DNA of 64,000 nucleotides from Segatella copri (GTDB lineage Bacteria; Bacteroidota; Bacteroidia; Bacteroidales; Bacteroidaceae). A model generated the notes under the pieces. It was not told the origin of the DNA, searched no databases, and saw only the letters and a program-made list of their open reading frames with translations. Shown one piece after another: positions 1 through 7,328 of this stretch (positions are counted from its first letter, which is position 1; every line of letters starts with the position of its first letter). The stretch spans positions 1 through 64,000 of the forward strand of contig NZ_NMPZ01000001.1 in assembly GCF_002224675.1 (NCBI RefSeq), read 5' to 3'. Made by a program: the position numbers and the translations under genes.

Positions 1-47
1 AAAAAAACCTCTCCATTGAAGGTTGAACCCCAATGGAGAGTTTTTTT
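1..47. terminator. Bidirectional rho-independent terminator
   Basis: A 10-bp perfect stem (9-18 with 31-40, CTCTCCATTG arms) is flanked by A7 on the left and T7 on the right, so it can work in both directions. On the minus strand it would end the glnS-dedA transcript. Confidence 0.85.
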
Positions 48-72
48 GTATATATGTGCTTCTGAAAGAAGT

Positions 73-714
73 TTATTTCTTCTTGATACCCTTATAGGCA
101 ATAAAGGCTACGACGACTACAGCCAATGCTAAGATGACATAACCAATCTCGTGGCTATATTGTACAGCCTGTTGATAAACGTCATGAGTTGTCTTATAAT
201 CGGTGTATTTGTAGATACCCCATCCGATGGTTGCCAAAACAGTGTTCCATACACCTGCACCGATAGTGGTGTAGAGCAGGAACTTGCCCACGTGCATTCC
301 GGCAAGTCCTGCAGGAATACTGATGAGCTGACGAACGGCTGGCACCAATCTTCCAAAAATGGTAGAGGCTGCACCATGCTTGCGGAAATACTCCTCAGCT
401 ACTTCCACCTTTTGGCGGTCGATCAGGCACATGTGACCGATTCGGCTATCAGCAAAGCGATAGATGATAGGGCGACCTACCCATTTAGCCAAATAGTAGT
501 TGATGAGGGCACCCAGGTCTGCACCGATGGTAGCAAACACGATGACCAGAATAAACGACATTCCGCTGTTTGGATCCATGGCTTTCCAGGCTGCAGGTGG
601 AACAACCACCTCAGATGGAAAAGGAATGAAAGAGCTTTCGATTGCCATAAACAGTGCAACCACCCAATAATTCAAGTTATCCAGAATCCAAAGAAAAAGA
701 TCTGCAGTATTCAT
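73..714 (-). CDS. DedA family inner-membrane protein
   Basis: A 213-residue polytopic membrane protein of the DedA/SNARE-associated (VTT domain) family. The members studied are linked to undecaprenyl-phosphate or phospholipid flipping and to envelope homeostasis. Visible features are the N-terminal segment with ESSFIPFPSEVV, the central GRLVPAVRQLISIPAGLAGM motif typical of the family, several hydrophobic helices, and a basic tail ending GIKKK. It starts 14 bp after the glnS stop, so it is probably co-transcribed with glnS, and it ends just before the terminator at the window edge. The family call is firm; the substrate is unknown. Confidence 0.9.
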   Translation of the reverse strand: MNTADLFLWILDNLNYWVVALFMAIESSFIPFPSEVVVPPAAWKAMDPNSGMSFILVIVFATIGADLGALINYYLAKWVGRPIIYRFADSRIGHMCLIDRQKVEVAEEYFRKHGAASTIFGRLVPAVRQLISIPAGLAGMHVGKFLLYTTIGAGVWNTVLATIGWGIYKYTDYKTTHDVYQQAVQYSHEIGYVILALAVVVVAFIAYKGIKKK

Positions 715-728
715 AATTATTAATTATA

Positions 729-2447
729 TTACTTATTCTGCTTTGCCCAGGTATCCTTCAAGCCCACTGTCTTGTTGAATACTGGCTTCTCGTCTGTTGT
801 GTCGAAATCAGCCATGAAGTAACCGATGCGCTGGAACTGGAGATACTCTCCAGGCTTCTTGGTTGCAGCATACTCCTCTACATAGCACTCCTTGAAATCG
901 TGGTAGCTCTCTGGGTTGAGCAGTTCACGAAAGTCGCGCTCGTCTGCAGATGGGTTTTCAATGGCGAAGAGACGGTCGTACTCGCGTACTTCTGCCTTTA
1001 CGCAGTGGTCAGCAGATACCCAGTGAAGAGTACCTTTTACCTTGCGGTTGGCACCTTCCATTCCGCTCTTGCTGATAGGGTCGTATTCTGCCTGAATCTC
1101 TGTGATGACACCGTTCTCGTCCTTGGTACAGCCTGTACACTTCACGATATAGGCATTCTTCAAGCGAACTTCCTTTCCAGGAGTCATACGGAAGAACTTC
1201 TTTGGAGCATCCTCCATAAAGTCGGCACGCTCAATCCAGAGGTTCTTTGAGAAGGTAATGGTATGTGTGCCATCTGCCTCGTTCTCTGGATTATTGATTG
1301 CCTCCATCTCCTCGCTCTCACCCTCTGGATAATTGGTGATGACGAGTTTCACTGGGTCGAGTACGGCACTTACACGGCAAGCCTTCTTGTTCAAGTCCTC
1401 ACGAACTGAAGCCTCCAGAAGAGCCATATCATTGAGGGCATCGAACTTGGTATAACCGATGCTGTCGATGAACATGCGGATACTTTCTGGTGAATAACCG
1501 CGGCGACGCATACCGCAAAGTGTAGGCATACGAGGGTCATCCCATCCATTTACCAGGTGCTCATCTACCAGAGTATGGAGCTTACGCTTGCTCATTACTG
1601 TATAAGTGAGGTTCAAGCGGTTGAACTCAATCTGGCGAGGACGGTTATCGTTCAATACGTCATCGCTGCCATCCATCTCCTTCAGGAAGTCGACGAACTT
1701 GTCGTAGAGTGGACGGTGAGGAACAAACTCCAAGGTACAGATAGAGTGGGTAACACCCTCGAAATAGTCGCTCTGTCCGTGTGCGAAGTCGTACATTGGA
1801 TAAGCGTGCCACTTGGTACCTGTACGGTGGTGAGGAGTCTGGATGATGCGGTACATGATTGGGTCGCGGAAGTGCATGTTTGGATTAGCCATGTCAAGCT
1901 TCGCACGAAGTACCATACTTCCTTCTACAGCCTCAGGAGTGTTCATTTTCTCAAAGAGAGCAAGGCTTTCCTCAATAGGACGGTCGCGATATGGGCTGGC
2001 AGTACCAGGGGTAGTAGGAGTACCCTTCTGGGCTGCAATTTCCTCTGCAGTCTGCTCGTCGACATAAGCATGTCCCTTCTTGATCATCCATACAGCAAAC
2101 TCCCACAACTTCTCGAAGTAATCGGAAGCATAATAGATGTTGCCCCACTTAAAGCCGAGCCACTGGATGTCTTGGAGGATATTTTCTACGTATTCGTTGT
2201 TTTCCTTACTTGGGTTGGTGTCATCAAATCTGAGGTTGCAGACACCCTTGTATTTTTCGGCTACACCGAAGTCCATGCAGATGGCCTTGGCATGACCGAT
2301 GTGAAGATAGCCGTTAGGCTCTGGTGGAAAACGGGTCTGGATTCGACCTGCGTTCTTACCTTCCTTGAGGTCTTCCTCAACCAACTGTTCTACGAAAGAG
2401 ATGCTCTTTGTTTTCTCCTCGATTTTGTTTTCTTCATTAATTGCCAT
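729..2447 (-). CDS. glnS: Glutaminyl-tRNA synthetase
   Basis: Charges tRNA-Gln with glutamine in the cytosol (class I aminoacyl-tRNA synthetase). The 572-residue length is close to the family norm. The HIGH signature is at about residues 49-52 and the KMSKS equivalent appears as VMSKR at 284-288, followed by the C-terminal beta-barrel anticodon-binding region. The N-terminal sequence FPPEPNGYLHIGHAKA is characteristic of GlnS rather than GltX. A minus-strand -7 box (TATCTTTG) lies about 58 bp upstream. dedA follows 14 bp downstream, suggesting a two-gene transcript. Confidence 0.97.
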   Translation of the reverse strand: MAINEENKIEEKTKSISFVEQLVEEDLKEGKNAGRIQTRFPPEPNGYLHIGHAKAICMDFGVAEKYKGVCNLRFDDTNPSKENNEYVENILQDIQWLGFKWGNIYYASDYFEKLWEFAVWMIKKGHAYVDEQTAEEIAAQKGTPTTPGTASPYRDRPIEESLALFEKMNTPEAVEGSMVLRAKLDMANPNMHFRDPIMYRIIQTPHHRTGTKWHAYPMYDFAHGQSDYFEGVTHSICTLEFVPHRPLYDKFVDFLKEMDGSDDVLNDNRPRQIEFNRLNLTYTVMSKRKLHTLVDEHLVNGWDDPRMPTLCGMRRRGYSPESIRMFIDSIGYTKFDALNDMALLEASVREDLNKKACRVSAVLDPVKLVITNYPEGESEEMEAINNPENEADGTHTITFSKNLWIERADFMEDAPKKFFRMTPGKEVRLKNAYIVKCTGCTKDENGVITEIQAEYDPISKSGMEGANRKVKGTLHWVSADHCVKAEVREYDRLFAIENPSADERDFRELLNPESYHDFKECYVEEYAATKKPGEYLQFQRIGYFMADFDTTDEKPVFNKTVGLKDTWAKQNK

Positions 2448-2504
2448 ATTCTATAGAATTACTTTATTATTTTCTAAAACCAGTATTTTTCTCGTTTGAT
2501 GGTG

Positions 2505-2512
2505 CAAAGATA
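2505..2512 (-). promoter_or_regulatory. Candidate promoter of glnS (-7 box)
   Basis: On the minus strand this reads TATCTTTG, an exact match to the Bacteroidota -7 consensus TAnnTTTG, 58 bp upstream of the glnS start. No clear TTTG is seen at the -33 position, so only the -7 half is supported. Confidence 0.6.
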
Positions 2513-2647
2513 CAAATTTTATTATAAGTACGGAAATTCTTAGGCTCGAAATTTAAGAAGAAATGTAGGAAAGTAAGAAAATATGTTTTCTGAGGGGGAA
2601 AATATAGTGAATAACAGTTAAAGAAAGCGCCTAAAAATACAAAGAAA

Positions 2648-2672
2648 GCGCCTCCACACCATGTGGGGGCGC
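2648..2672 (-). terminator. Terminator of the lipoprotein gene
   Basis: An 11-bp stem (GCGCCTCCACA at 2648-2658 with 2662-2672, one G-T wobble) and a 3-nt loop lie downstream of the minus-strand lipoprotein gene. The minus-strand sequence after the stem is T-rich. The remainder of 2448-2706 shows only the glnS -7 box and AT-rich sequence. Confidence 0.65.
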
Positions 2673-2706
2673 TCAGCTTATGATGAATATGTATCAGATG
2701 GAAGAA

Positions 2707-3099
2707 TTACTTCTTCTCTTCTACTGCCTTTCTGTAAGTCTCGTTCTTAACGATGAGAGTTCCTTCTTCTGTATCAACAGATACCATATCCTTTACTTCT
2801 GCATCGAGACCCTTGCGGATGAGGTTGATGTTGGCAGATGGACCCTGTGGCTTGACATCCATATCCCACTTGAAGTAGTCCTTGTCAAGACCAGTGGTCT
2901 TTACTGTAAAGTCTGCGTTGATCGTAATGATGCGCTTTCCGTCAGCACTCTTGTATTCACCAGCAACAGCCTGCTGGAATGCTGAGTCTGTAACCACCTC
3001 TTCTGCCTGAGTTGCAGGGGCTGCAGCTGGTTTCTTTTCTGTGCATGCTGTGAAGGCAAGCATACCCATGGCAATAGCCATCAATGTAAGTTTCTTCAT
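2707..3099 (-). CDS. Small lipoprotein, function unknown
   Basis: A 130-residue protein with a signal sequence ending in the lipobox FTAC (Cys19), so probably lipid-anchored in the envelope. After an Ala/Pro/Glu linker, the segment around residues 45-125 (EYKSADGKRIITINADFTVKT) looks like a small beta-sheet domain of the kind seen in NlpE-like or lipocalin-like lipoproteins. That resemblance is by pattern only. It follows the PAP2 gene by 45 bp and may be the last gene of the LtaS-PAP2 transcript. No function is assigned. Confidence 0.8.
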   Translation of the reverse strand: MKKLTLMAIAMGMLAFTACTEKKPAAAPATQAEEVVTDSAFQQAVAGEYKSADGKRIITINADFTVKTTGLDKDYFKWDMDVKPQGPSANINLIRKGLDAEVKDMVSVDTEEGTLIVKNETYRKAVEEKK

Positions 3100-3144
3100 A
3101 ATCTTGATCTTTTAATTATTGATGTTTTGAAAATATTACTTTCT

Positions 3145-3834
3145 TTAGGATGTGAAAAGCATGATCAGACTTGTAGTAAACATTGTTGCTATGCTGATCA
3201 GTCCTACTGATATGGGGAGATAATCATACTGGATCTTTTTCTTGCCGTTCTGAAACTCCTTGGTGTATGATCTTGCCCAACGGTTATAGGCATAGAATAC
3301 AATCGATGCCATAACGAAGCCAATAAGAACTCCTACCAGCAAATCGCCAGGATAATGTACTCCCAGATAGGCACGAGAATATGTTACCAGTGCAGCCCAG
3401 AACGCCAGGAATATATTCAGCTTTCTGTTTCTAACCAGATACATGGCGAATATGGCTACTCCCCACGAGTTGGCGGAGTGGGAGGACGGAAATCCGTATC
3501 TGCCGCCCCGGTATCCATCAACCACGTGTACCATATAGGATATGGAGTTGTCCAGGTTGCTTGGGCGGAGACGTCCTACCAATGGCTTGAGTAAGCCTGA
3601 TGCTGTCTGGTCACAGAGCAATACGAGGAGCGCTACTGCTAGAATAGTGAATATCGTTACCTTCCAGTGGAAATTCTTAATCATCACGAAGATGAACGCT
3701 GCATAAAATGGAACCCATGTGAATCGGTTGCTCACCAAAACCATAAAGTAATCGAATAGTTCGTTGTGCATGCCATTGAAAAATAGCAATATCGTTGTAT
3801 CTATCTGTTCCAGATAATGAATGAGTTCTAGCAT
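3145..3834 (-). CDS. PAP2 family membrane phosphatase
   Basis: A 229-residue membrane protein with all three motifs of the PAP2 (type 2 phosphatidic acid phosphatase) family: K83-x6-RP (KPLVGRLRP), PSSHS at 116-120 and SR-x5-H-x3-D at 153-164. These form the phosphohistidine active site. Substrates in the family include undecaprenyl pyrophosphate, phosphatidylglycerophosphate and lipid A phosphates, and the sequence alone does not choose between them. It lies 63 bp after the LtaS-like gene, so the pair probably acts in envelope lipid or phosphate-group metabolism. Confidence 0.93.
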   Translation of the reverse strand: MLELIHYLEQIDTTILLFFNGMHNELFDYFMVLVSNRFTWVPFYAAFIFVMIKNFHWKVTIFTILAVALLVLLCDQTASGLLKPLVGRLRPSNLDNSISYMVHVVDGYRGGRYGFPSSHSANSWGVAIFAMYLVRNRKLNIFLAFWAALVTYSRAYLGVHYPGDLLVGVLIGFVMASIVFYAYNRWARSYTKEFQNGKKKIQYDYLPISVGLISIATMFTTSLIMLFTS

Positions 3835-3897
3835 TGTTGCCTTTACTATTTTTGTTGATATTTATATTCTCTTTTTTACTGTCATTCAAGATGTTGC

Positions 3898-5805
3898 CTA
3901 TTTCTTGGCTAAGTCATCGTATAGCTTCTGGAGATAGGCTTGACCTCGTTTCAGATTAAAGCCTTTTTCGCCTTTGTCATATACGATTCGCTTGGCTCTG
4001 TTGTCGTAGATGAGCGAGTTCTCTTCTGAAACAATACCAAATGCATCGTTCACCGCAAAGAATGCGAATTTAGGTGTGGCATCACTCATCATGTTCTTAC
4101 TGAAAGTGAATTCCCTGTGCTCTACTCCCAGCTGACCGAGCAGGGTAGCTGCAATGTCATGCTGTGAACCGATGATGCCCACTTTCATAGGGCGCGAGAT
4201 AGCTCCACCTGCCAGGATGAGTGGAATCTGGTAACGGCTACGGTCGTGATCGTTCAGATTTTCCTTGTAACCTCCCACATGGTCTGGTACGAACACGATA
4301 AGCGTATTCTTCCATCTTGGCAGTTTGCGGTATTCCCTGACGATAGCACCCATTACGCTGTCGGTGTAGGCGAAAGCATTTAGACGCTTGTCTTTCAATC
4401 TGTGGTAAGGCACCTCGAAAGGCTCGTGGCTGCTGGAAGTCTGCAATATTCTCAGCATAGGACGCTTCTCATTCTGCTGTGCCTTGATGTCTTCCATCAT
4501 TCTGGCTGCTACGATATGGTCTGGCACACCCCATTTGCTCAGCTTGTCTTCTATCGGGAAGTTGGCATCAGAAATGATATGCTGGTAACCCTGAGAAACA
4601 AGATAAGAGCGCATGTTGCAGAAATCTGCATCTCCACCATAATAATAGGTGGTTTTGTAATTCTTGTATTTCGCCAGGTTGCGGGCTATGGATGGCAACT
4701 GACTAGTCTTGCGTGGATAGCGCATGATGCTGGTTGTGGGCTGTGCAGGATAGCCGCTCAATATGGAAACCATACCTCTGTCTGTGCGGAAACTGTTGGC
4801 ATAGAATCTTGTGAAGAGGATACTCTGCTGGGCGATGGAATCCAGGCATACGGCTACATCCTTGTATGAGCCCATGGATGGCATGATGTCGCTGGCAAAA
4901 CTTTCCATAATGACAATGAGAATATCAGGAGTTCCCTTCTTGAAGGTTGCCTCATTGAGTAAAGGGTAGGTGTTCTCATCGCTTGTACTTGTCATCGTAG
5001 CGAATATCTTGTCAGCCTCTTTATCTTTCATGAAGCGATACTGTGAGGCGAAGTCCTCCTGGTGAGTAATCGATTCCAGGAGGCTGAACAGCGGATTCAC
5101 GGCTGAGTGATTCAGATAGGCGTTCTGACTGTAGTATGCCTGTCCCGTGTTCATCGTAGAAACGGTGATGCCACCTCTGATAGGCAGGAAGAGTAAGCCT
5201 GTGAGCAGGAGGAGTATGATGGATGTACGGCCACGATGGCGGTCGAAGTCATCGAATCGATTTCTTTTACCACTTCCGAATCCTCCATATCCGTAGCTGT
5301 AGCGACTGTATTGCTGGCGTTTCTCGCCTCGCATTCGCAATGTGAACCAAACTCCAATGGTCAGAACTATCAATATGACAATTGAAAGAATCACTTGCCA
5401 GATGCTTACACTGGCGATGGCATCAGCCGGTGATGTGAAGAAGTAGAAGAGTGGAGTACTGTCCAATGGATACTTCCAGTATGGATAAAGACTTGCGTTA
5501 AGCAGGAAACTGCAAGTGATGAAAAGTGAGGCAATTATGAAGTAGATGTTCATAATTGGTTTAACCAGGTCTCTTTTCAGCCATACCACGGCAATGGAAA
5601 GAAAACCAGGAATCACAGATAAGTAACCAGCCATCGATAAATCGAGTGGAAGTCCATGCCAGATAACGGCAGGCAACTCCGTGAAGATATTGTCGACAGG
5701 TTGTGTGGCAGAACCCTTTTCCAAAAAGAGGAACAGCGGCTTCTGCAAAACAAACAATACTACAAACGTAGCATAAGTCTTAACAAACCATATAATTTGC
5801 TTCAT
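3898..5805 (-). CDS. LtaS-like sulfatase-fold phosphotransferase
   Basis: A 635-residue inner-membrane enzyme of the alkaline phosphatase/sulfatase superfamily, resembling lipoteichoic acid synthase. Four or five membrane helices lie in the first about 205 residues, interrupted by a Gly/Tyr/Arg-rich cytoplasmic loop at 160-195. They are followed by an extracytoplasmic catalytic domain. Metal ligand E301 (IMESFASD), the candidate nucleophile T341 (FRTDRG) and a PDHVGG metal site near residue 510 are all present. Gram-negative relatives transfer phosphoglycerol or phosphoethanolamine to envelope glycans or lipids; true lipoteichoic acid is not expected here. A promoter at 5869-5900 precedes it. 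Confidence 0.88.
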   Translation of the reverse strand: MKQIIWFVKTYATFVVLFVLQKPLFLFLEKGSATQPVDNIFTELPAVIWHGLPLDLSMAGYLSVIPGFLSIAVVWLKRDLVKPIMNIYFIIASLFITCSFLLNASLYPYWKYPLDSTPLFYFFTSPADAIASVSIWQVILSIVILIVLTIGVWFTLRMRGEKRQQYSRYSYGYGGFGSGKRNRFDDFDRHRGRTSIILLLLTGLLFLPIRGGITVSTMNTGQAYYSQNAYLNHSAVNPLFSLLESITHQEDFASQYRFMKDKEADKIFATMTSTSDENTYPLLNEATFKKGTPDILIVIMESFASDIMPSMGSYKDVAVCLDSIAQQSILFTRFYANSFRTDRGMVSILSGYPAQPTTSIMRYPRKTSQLPSIARNLAKYKNYKTTYYYGGDADFCNMRSYLVSQGYQHIISDANFPIEDKLSKWGVPDHIVAARMMEDIKAQQNEKRPMLRILQTSSSHEPFEVPYHRLKDKRLNAFAYTDSVMGAIVREYRKLPRWKNTLIVFVPDHVGGYKENLNDHDRSRYQIPLILAGGAISRPMKVGIIGSQHDIAATLLGQLGVEHREFTFSKNMMSDATPKFAFFAVNDAFGIVSEENSLIYDNRAKRIVYDKGEKGFNLKRGQAYLQKLYDDLAKK

Positions 5806-5868
5806 ACGAACGTTGAACTTTTCAATATTTAATGTTTAAAATTTCTATATTAATAATGTATCTGTATG

Positions 5869-5900
5869 CAAAATTAGGAATAATTTTCGAGATAGACAAT
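5869..5900 (-). promoter_or_regulatory. Promoter of the LtaS-like operon
   Basis: Minus-strand -7 box TAATTTTG (5869-5876) with ATTG at the -33 position (5897-5900), separated by 20 bp. It lies 64 bp upstream of the LtaS-like start and is divergent from the promoter of the regulator at 5991. Confidence 0.65.
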
Positions 5901-5936
5901 TATTTTTATAGTTTTTTTCAAAAAAGTGCCAAAAAA

Positions 5937-5968
5937 TTTGGTAGTTTAATAATTTTGCCGTATCTTTG
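5937..5968 (+). promoter_or_regulatory. Promoter of the AraC-type regulator
   Basis: TTTG at 5937-5940, 20 bp, then TATCTTTG at 5961-5968, a full match to the Bacteroidota consensus. The expected transcription start near 5974 excludes any upstream start codon and fixes the regulator start at 5991. Confidence 0.8.
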
Positions 5969-5990
5969 TTGTATTAATTTATTACGCATT

Positions 5991-6410
5991 ATGGCTAAGT
6001 ATAACATTCAACCCAAAAAAGAGAAGTCAGCGAGATATCAAACCTTGCTGAGTGAGGAGACTAAAGACCGCCTCCGTGATGAGATTATCCGTCTGATTGT
6101 AACGGAGAGAAAATACAAGGATCCTGAGTACAACTCTAAGAAGTTGGCTGAGGACCTGAGCACTAACTCTCGTTATATTTCAGCAGTGTGTGCAACTCGA
6201 TTCCACAAGAATTATTCAGAGTTGGTTAATGACTATCGTGTGAACGATGCAATGTCGCTGCTCACAGATAAGCGCTACGCAAAGATGAGCGTGGAAGATA
6301 TCAGTGAGATGGCTGGATTCAGCACTCGTCAAAGTTTCTATGCAAACTTTTACAAGCGTCTGGGCATAACTCCACGTCAGTATCGCCTCGAACATTCACA
6401 GCATAAATAA
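5991..6410 (+). CDS. AraC-type helix-turn-helix regulator
   Basis: A 139-residue DNA-binding protein consisting almost only of an AraC/XylS-type double helix-turn-helix domain. The first HTH is near residues 55-80 (NSKKLAEDLSTNSRYISAVC). The second is near 105-128 (MSVEDISEMAGFSTRQSFYANFYKRLGITPRQYR), which carries the family's characteristic ending. There is no ligand-binding domain. The reading frame is open further upstream to 5832, but the promoter at 5937-5968 lies inside that extension, so the start at 5991 is preferred. It stands alone and divergent from the LtaS-like gene, which is one possible target (inference). Confidence 0.9.
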   Translation: MAKYNIQPKKEKSARYQTLLSEETKDRLRDEIIRLIVTERKYKDPEYNSKKLAEDLSTNSRYISAVCATRFHKNYSELVNDYRVNDAMSLLTDKRYAKMSVEDISEMAGFSTRQSFYANFYKRLGITPRQYRLEHSQHK

Positions 6411-6445
6411 CTGCGTCTTATAGAAGCAAGCAATACCGCTCATAT

Positions 6446-6490
6446 AAAAATGGCTGTACAGGACAGTTTCTTGTACAGCCATTTTTATTT
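6446..6490. terminator. Bidirectional terminator
   Basis: A long stem (AAAAATGGCTGTACA with its complement ending at 6485) followed by T-rich sequence. It lies between the convergent regulator (plus) and sigma factor (minus) genes and serves both. Confidence 0.85.
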
Positions 6491-6540
6491 TGTATTACAA
6501 TCTATATTCGCTGGCATTTAAGAGAGATCATCATCAGACT

Positions 6541-7158
6541 TTATTTTCTAAGAAAATGCTTGAGCACCTTACTGGTTGTATTCTTTGATATCTGGCGTAT
6601 CGCCTTGTCTCTGATCTGGCGCACACGCTCTCGCTTCAGCTGCAGGTCTTCTGCTATTTCTGCCAGTGTTTCATGTGCCATTCCTATACCATAGAACTTA
6701 GAGATGACTATGCGGTCTCGTTCTTCCAGTTCTCCAACGCAACGTTCCAAGTCGTTGAGCATCTGGGCGAAAGCTGTATTGTCGTCTGCCGGCTGGGCAT
6801 CCTTGTTGATCAGGATGTCGAGTAGGGTGTACTTGTTTCCCTCACTGATAGGGGCATCGATGGAAACAGCTTTTGCTGCATTGCGTGGAGCATGCTTTTT
6901 CTGATCCTTTGGTACACGATAGAGTGCTGCCTGCTTGTCGATTGTCTGCTGCATCGCCTTGCGAATGAAAGGGGATGCATAAGCCACAAACTGCGAACCG
7001 CGTTCGGCATCGTATTTTTGAGCTGCCGTGAGCATCGCCAAAGTTCCTTCGCTAACCAAGTCATCGAAGTCAACACCATTACCACGATAGTGGTTGGCTA
7101 CCGATTTTACGTAGTTGATGTTATCGCTTACCAACTTATTGATTTCTTTCTCTGTCAT
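6541..7158 (-). CDS. Short sigma-70 family sigma factor
   Basis: A 205-residue RNA polymerase sigma factor distinct from the housekeeping RpoD at 15856-16728. It begins directly with region 2 (VKSVANHYRGNGVDFDDLVSEGTLAMLTAAQKYD, then FVAYASPFIRKAMQQ). It has a shortened region 3 with the internal segment SIDAPISEGNKYTLLDIL. It ends with region 4 (LAEIAEDLQLKRERVRQIRDKAIRQISK), whose recognition helix closely resembles that of RpoD. Regions 1.1 and 1.2 are absent. It has its own canonical promoter and a 5' UTR of about 90 nt. Its regulon cannot be told from the sequence. Confidence 0.88.
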   Translation of the reverse strand: MTEKEINKLVSDNINYVKSVANHYRGNGVDFDDLVSEGTLAMLTAAQKYDAERGSQFVAYASPFIRKAMQQTIDKQAALYRVPKDQKKHAPRNAAKAVSIDAPISEGNKYTLLDILINKDAQPADDNTAFAQMLNDLERCVGELEERDRIVISKFYGIGMAHETLAEIAEDLQLKRERVRQIRDKAIRQISKNTTSKVLKHFLRK

Positions 7159-7255
7159 ATCTCCTTTGGGTCTTTTAATTCATGAATGATGTTTATGATA
7201 CAATTTTCTGCCGAGAGAAGCTCTTGCGTGATTGCGTAGTGTGCTCTCTCTACTG

Positions 7256-7287
7256 CAAAAATACAGAGAAATATTTGAAGAAACAAA
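7256..7287 (-). promoter_or_regulatory. Promoter of the short sigma factor
   Basis: Minus-strand TATTTTTG (7256-7263) and TTTG at -33 (7284-7287), spaced by 20 bp. This places the transcription start about 90 nt ahead of the sigma gene. Confidence 0.7.
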
Positions 7288-7328
7288 TTTTGCTCCCAAA
7301 TATTTCTCATTTTAACATTCTGCAATAC

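Noticed and set aside
5832..5990. N-terminal extension of the AraC-type regulator
   Set aside because: A complete promoter lies within it, so the RNA starts after that ATG.
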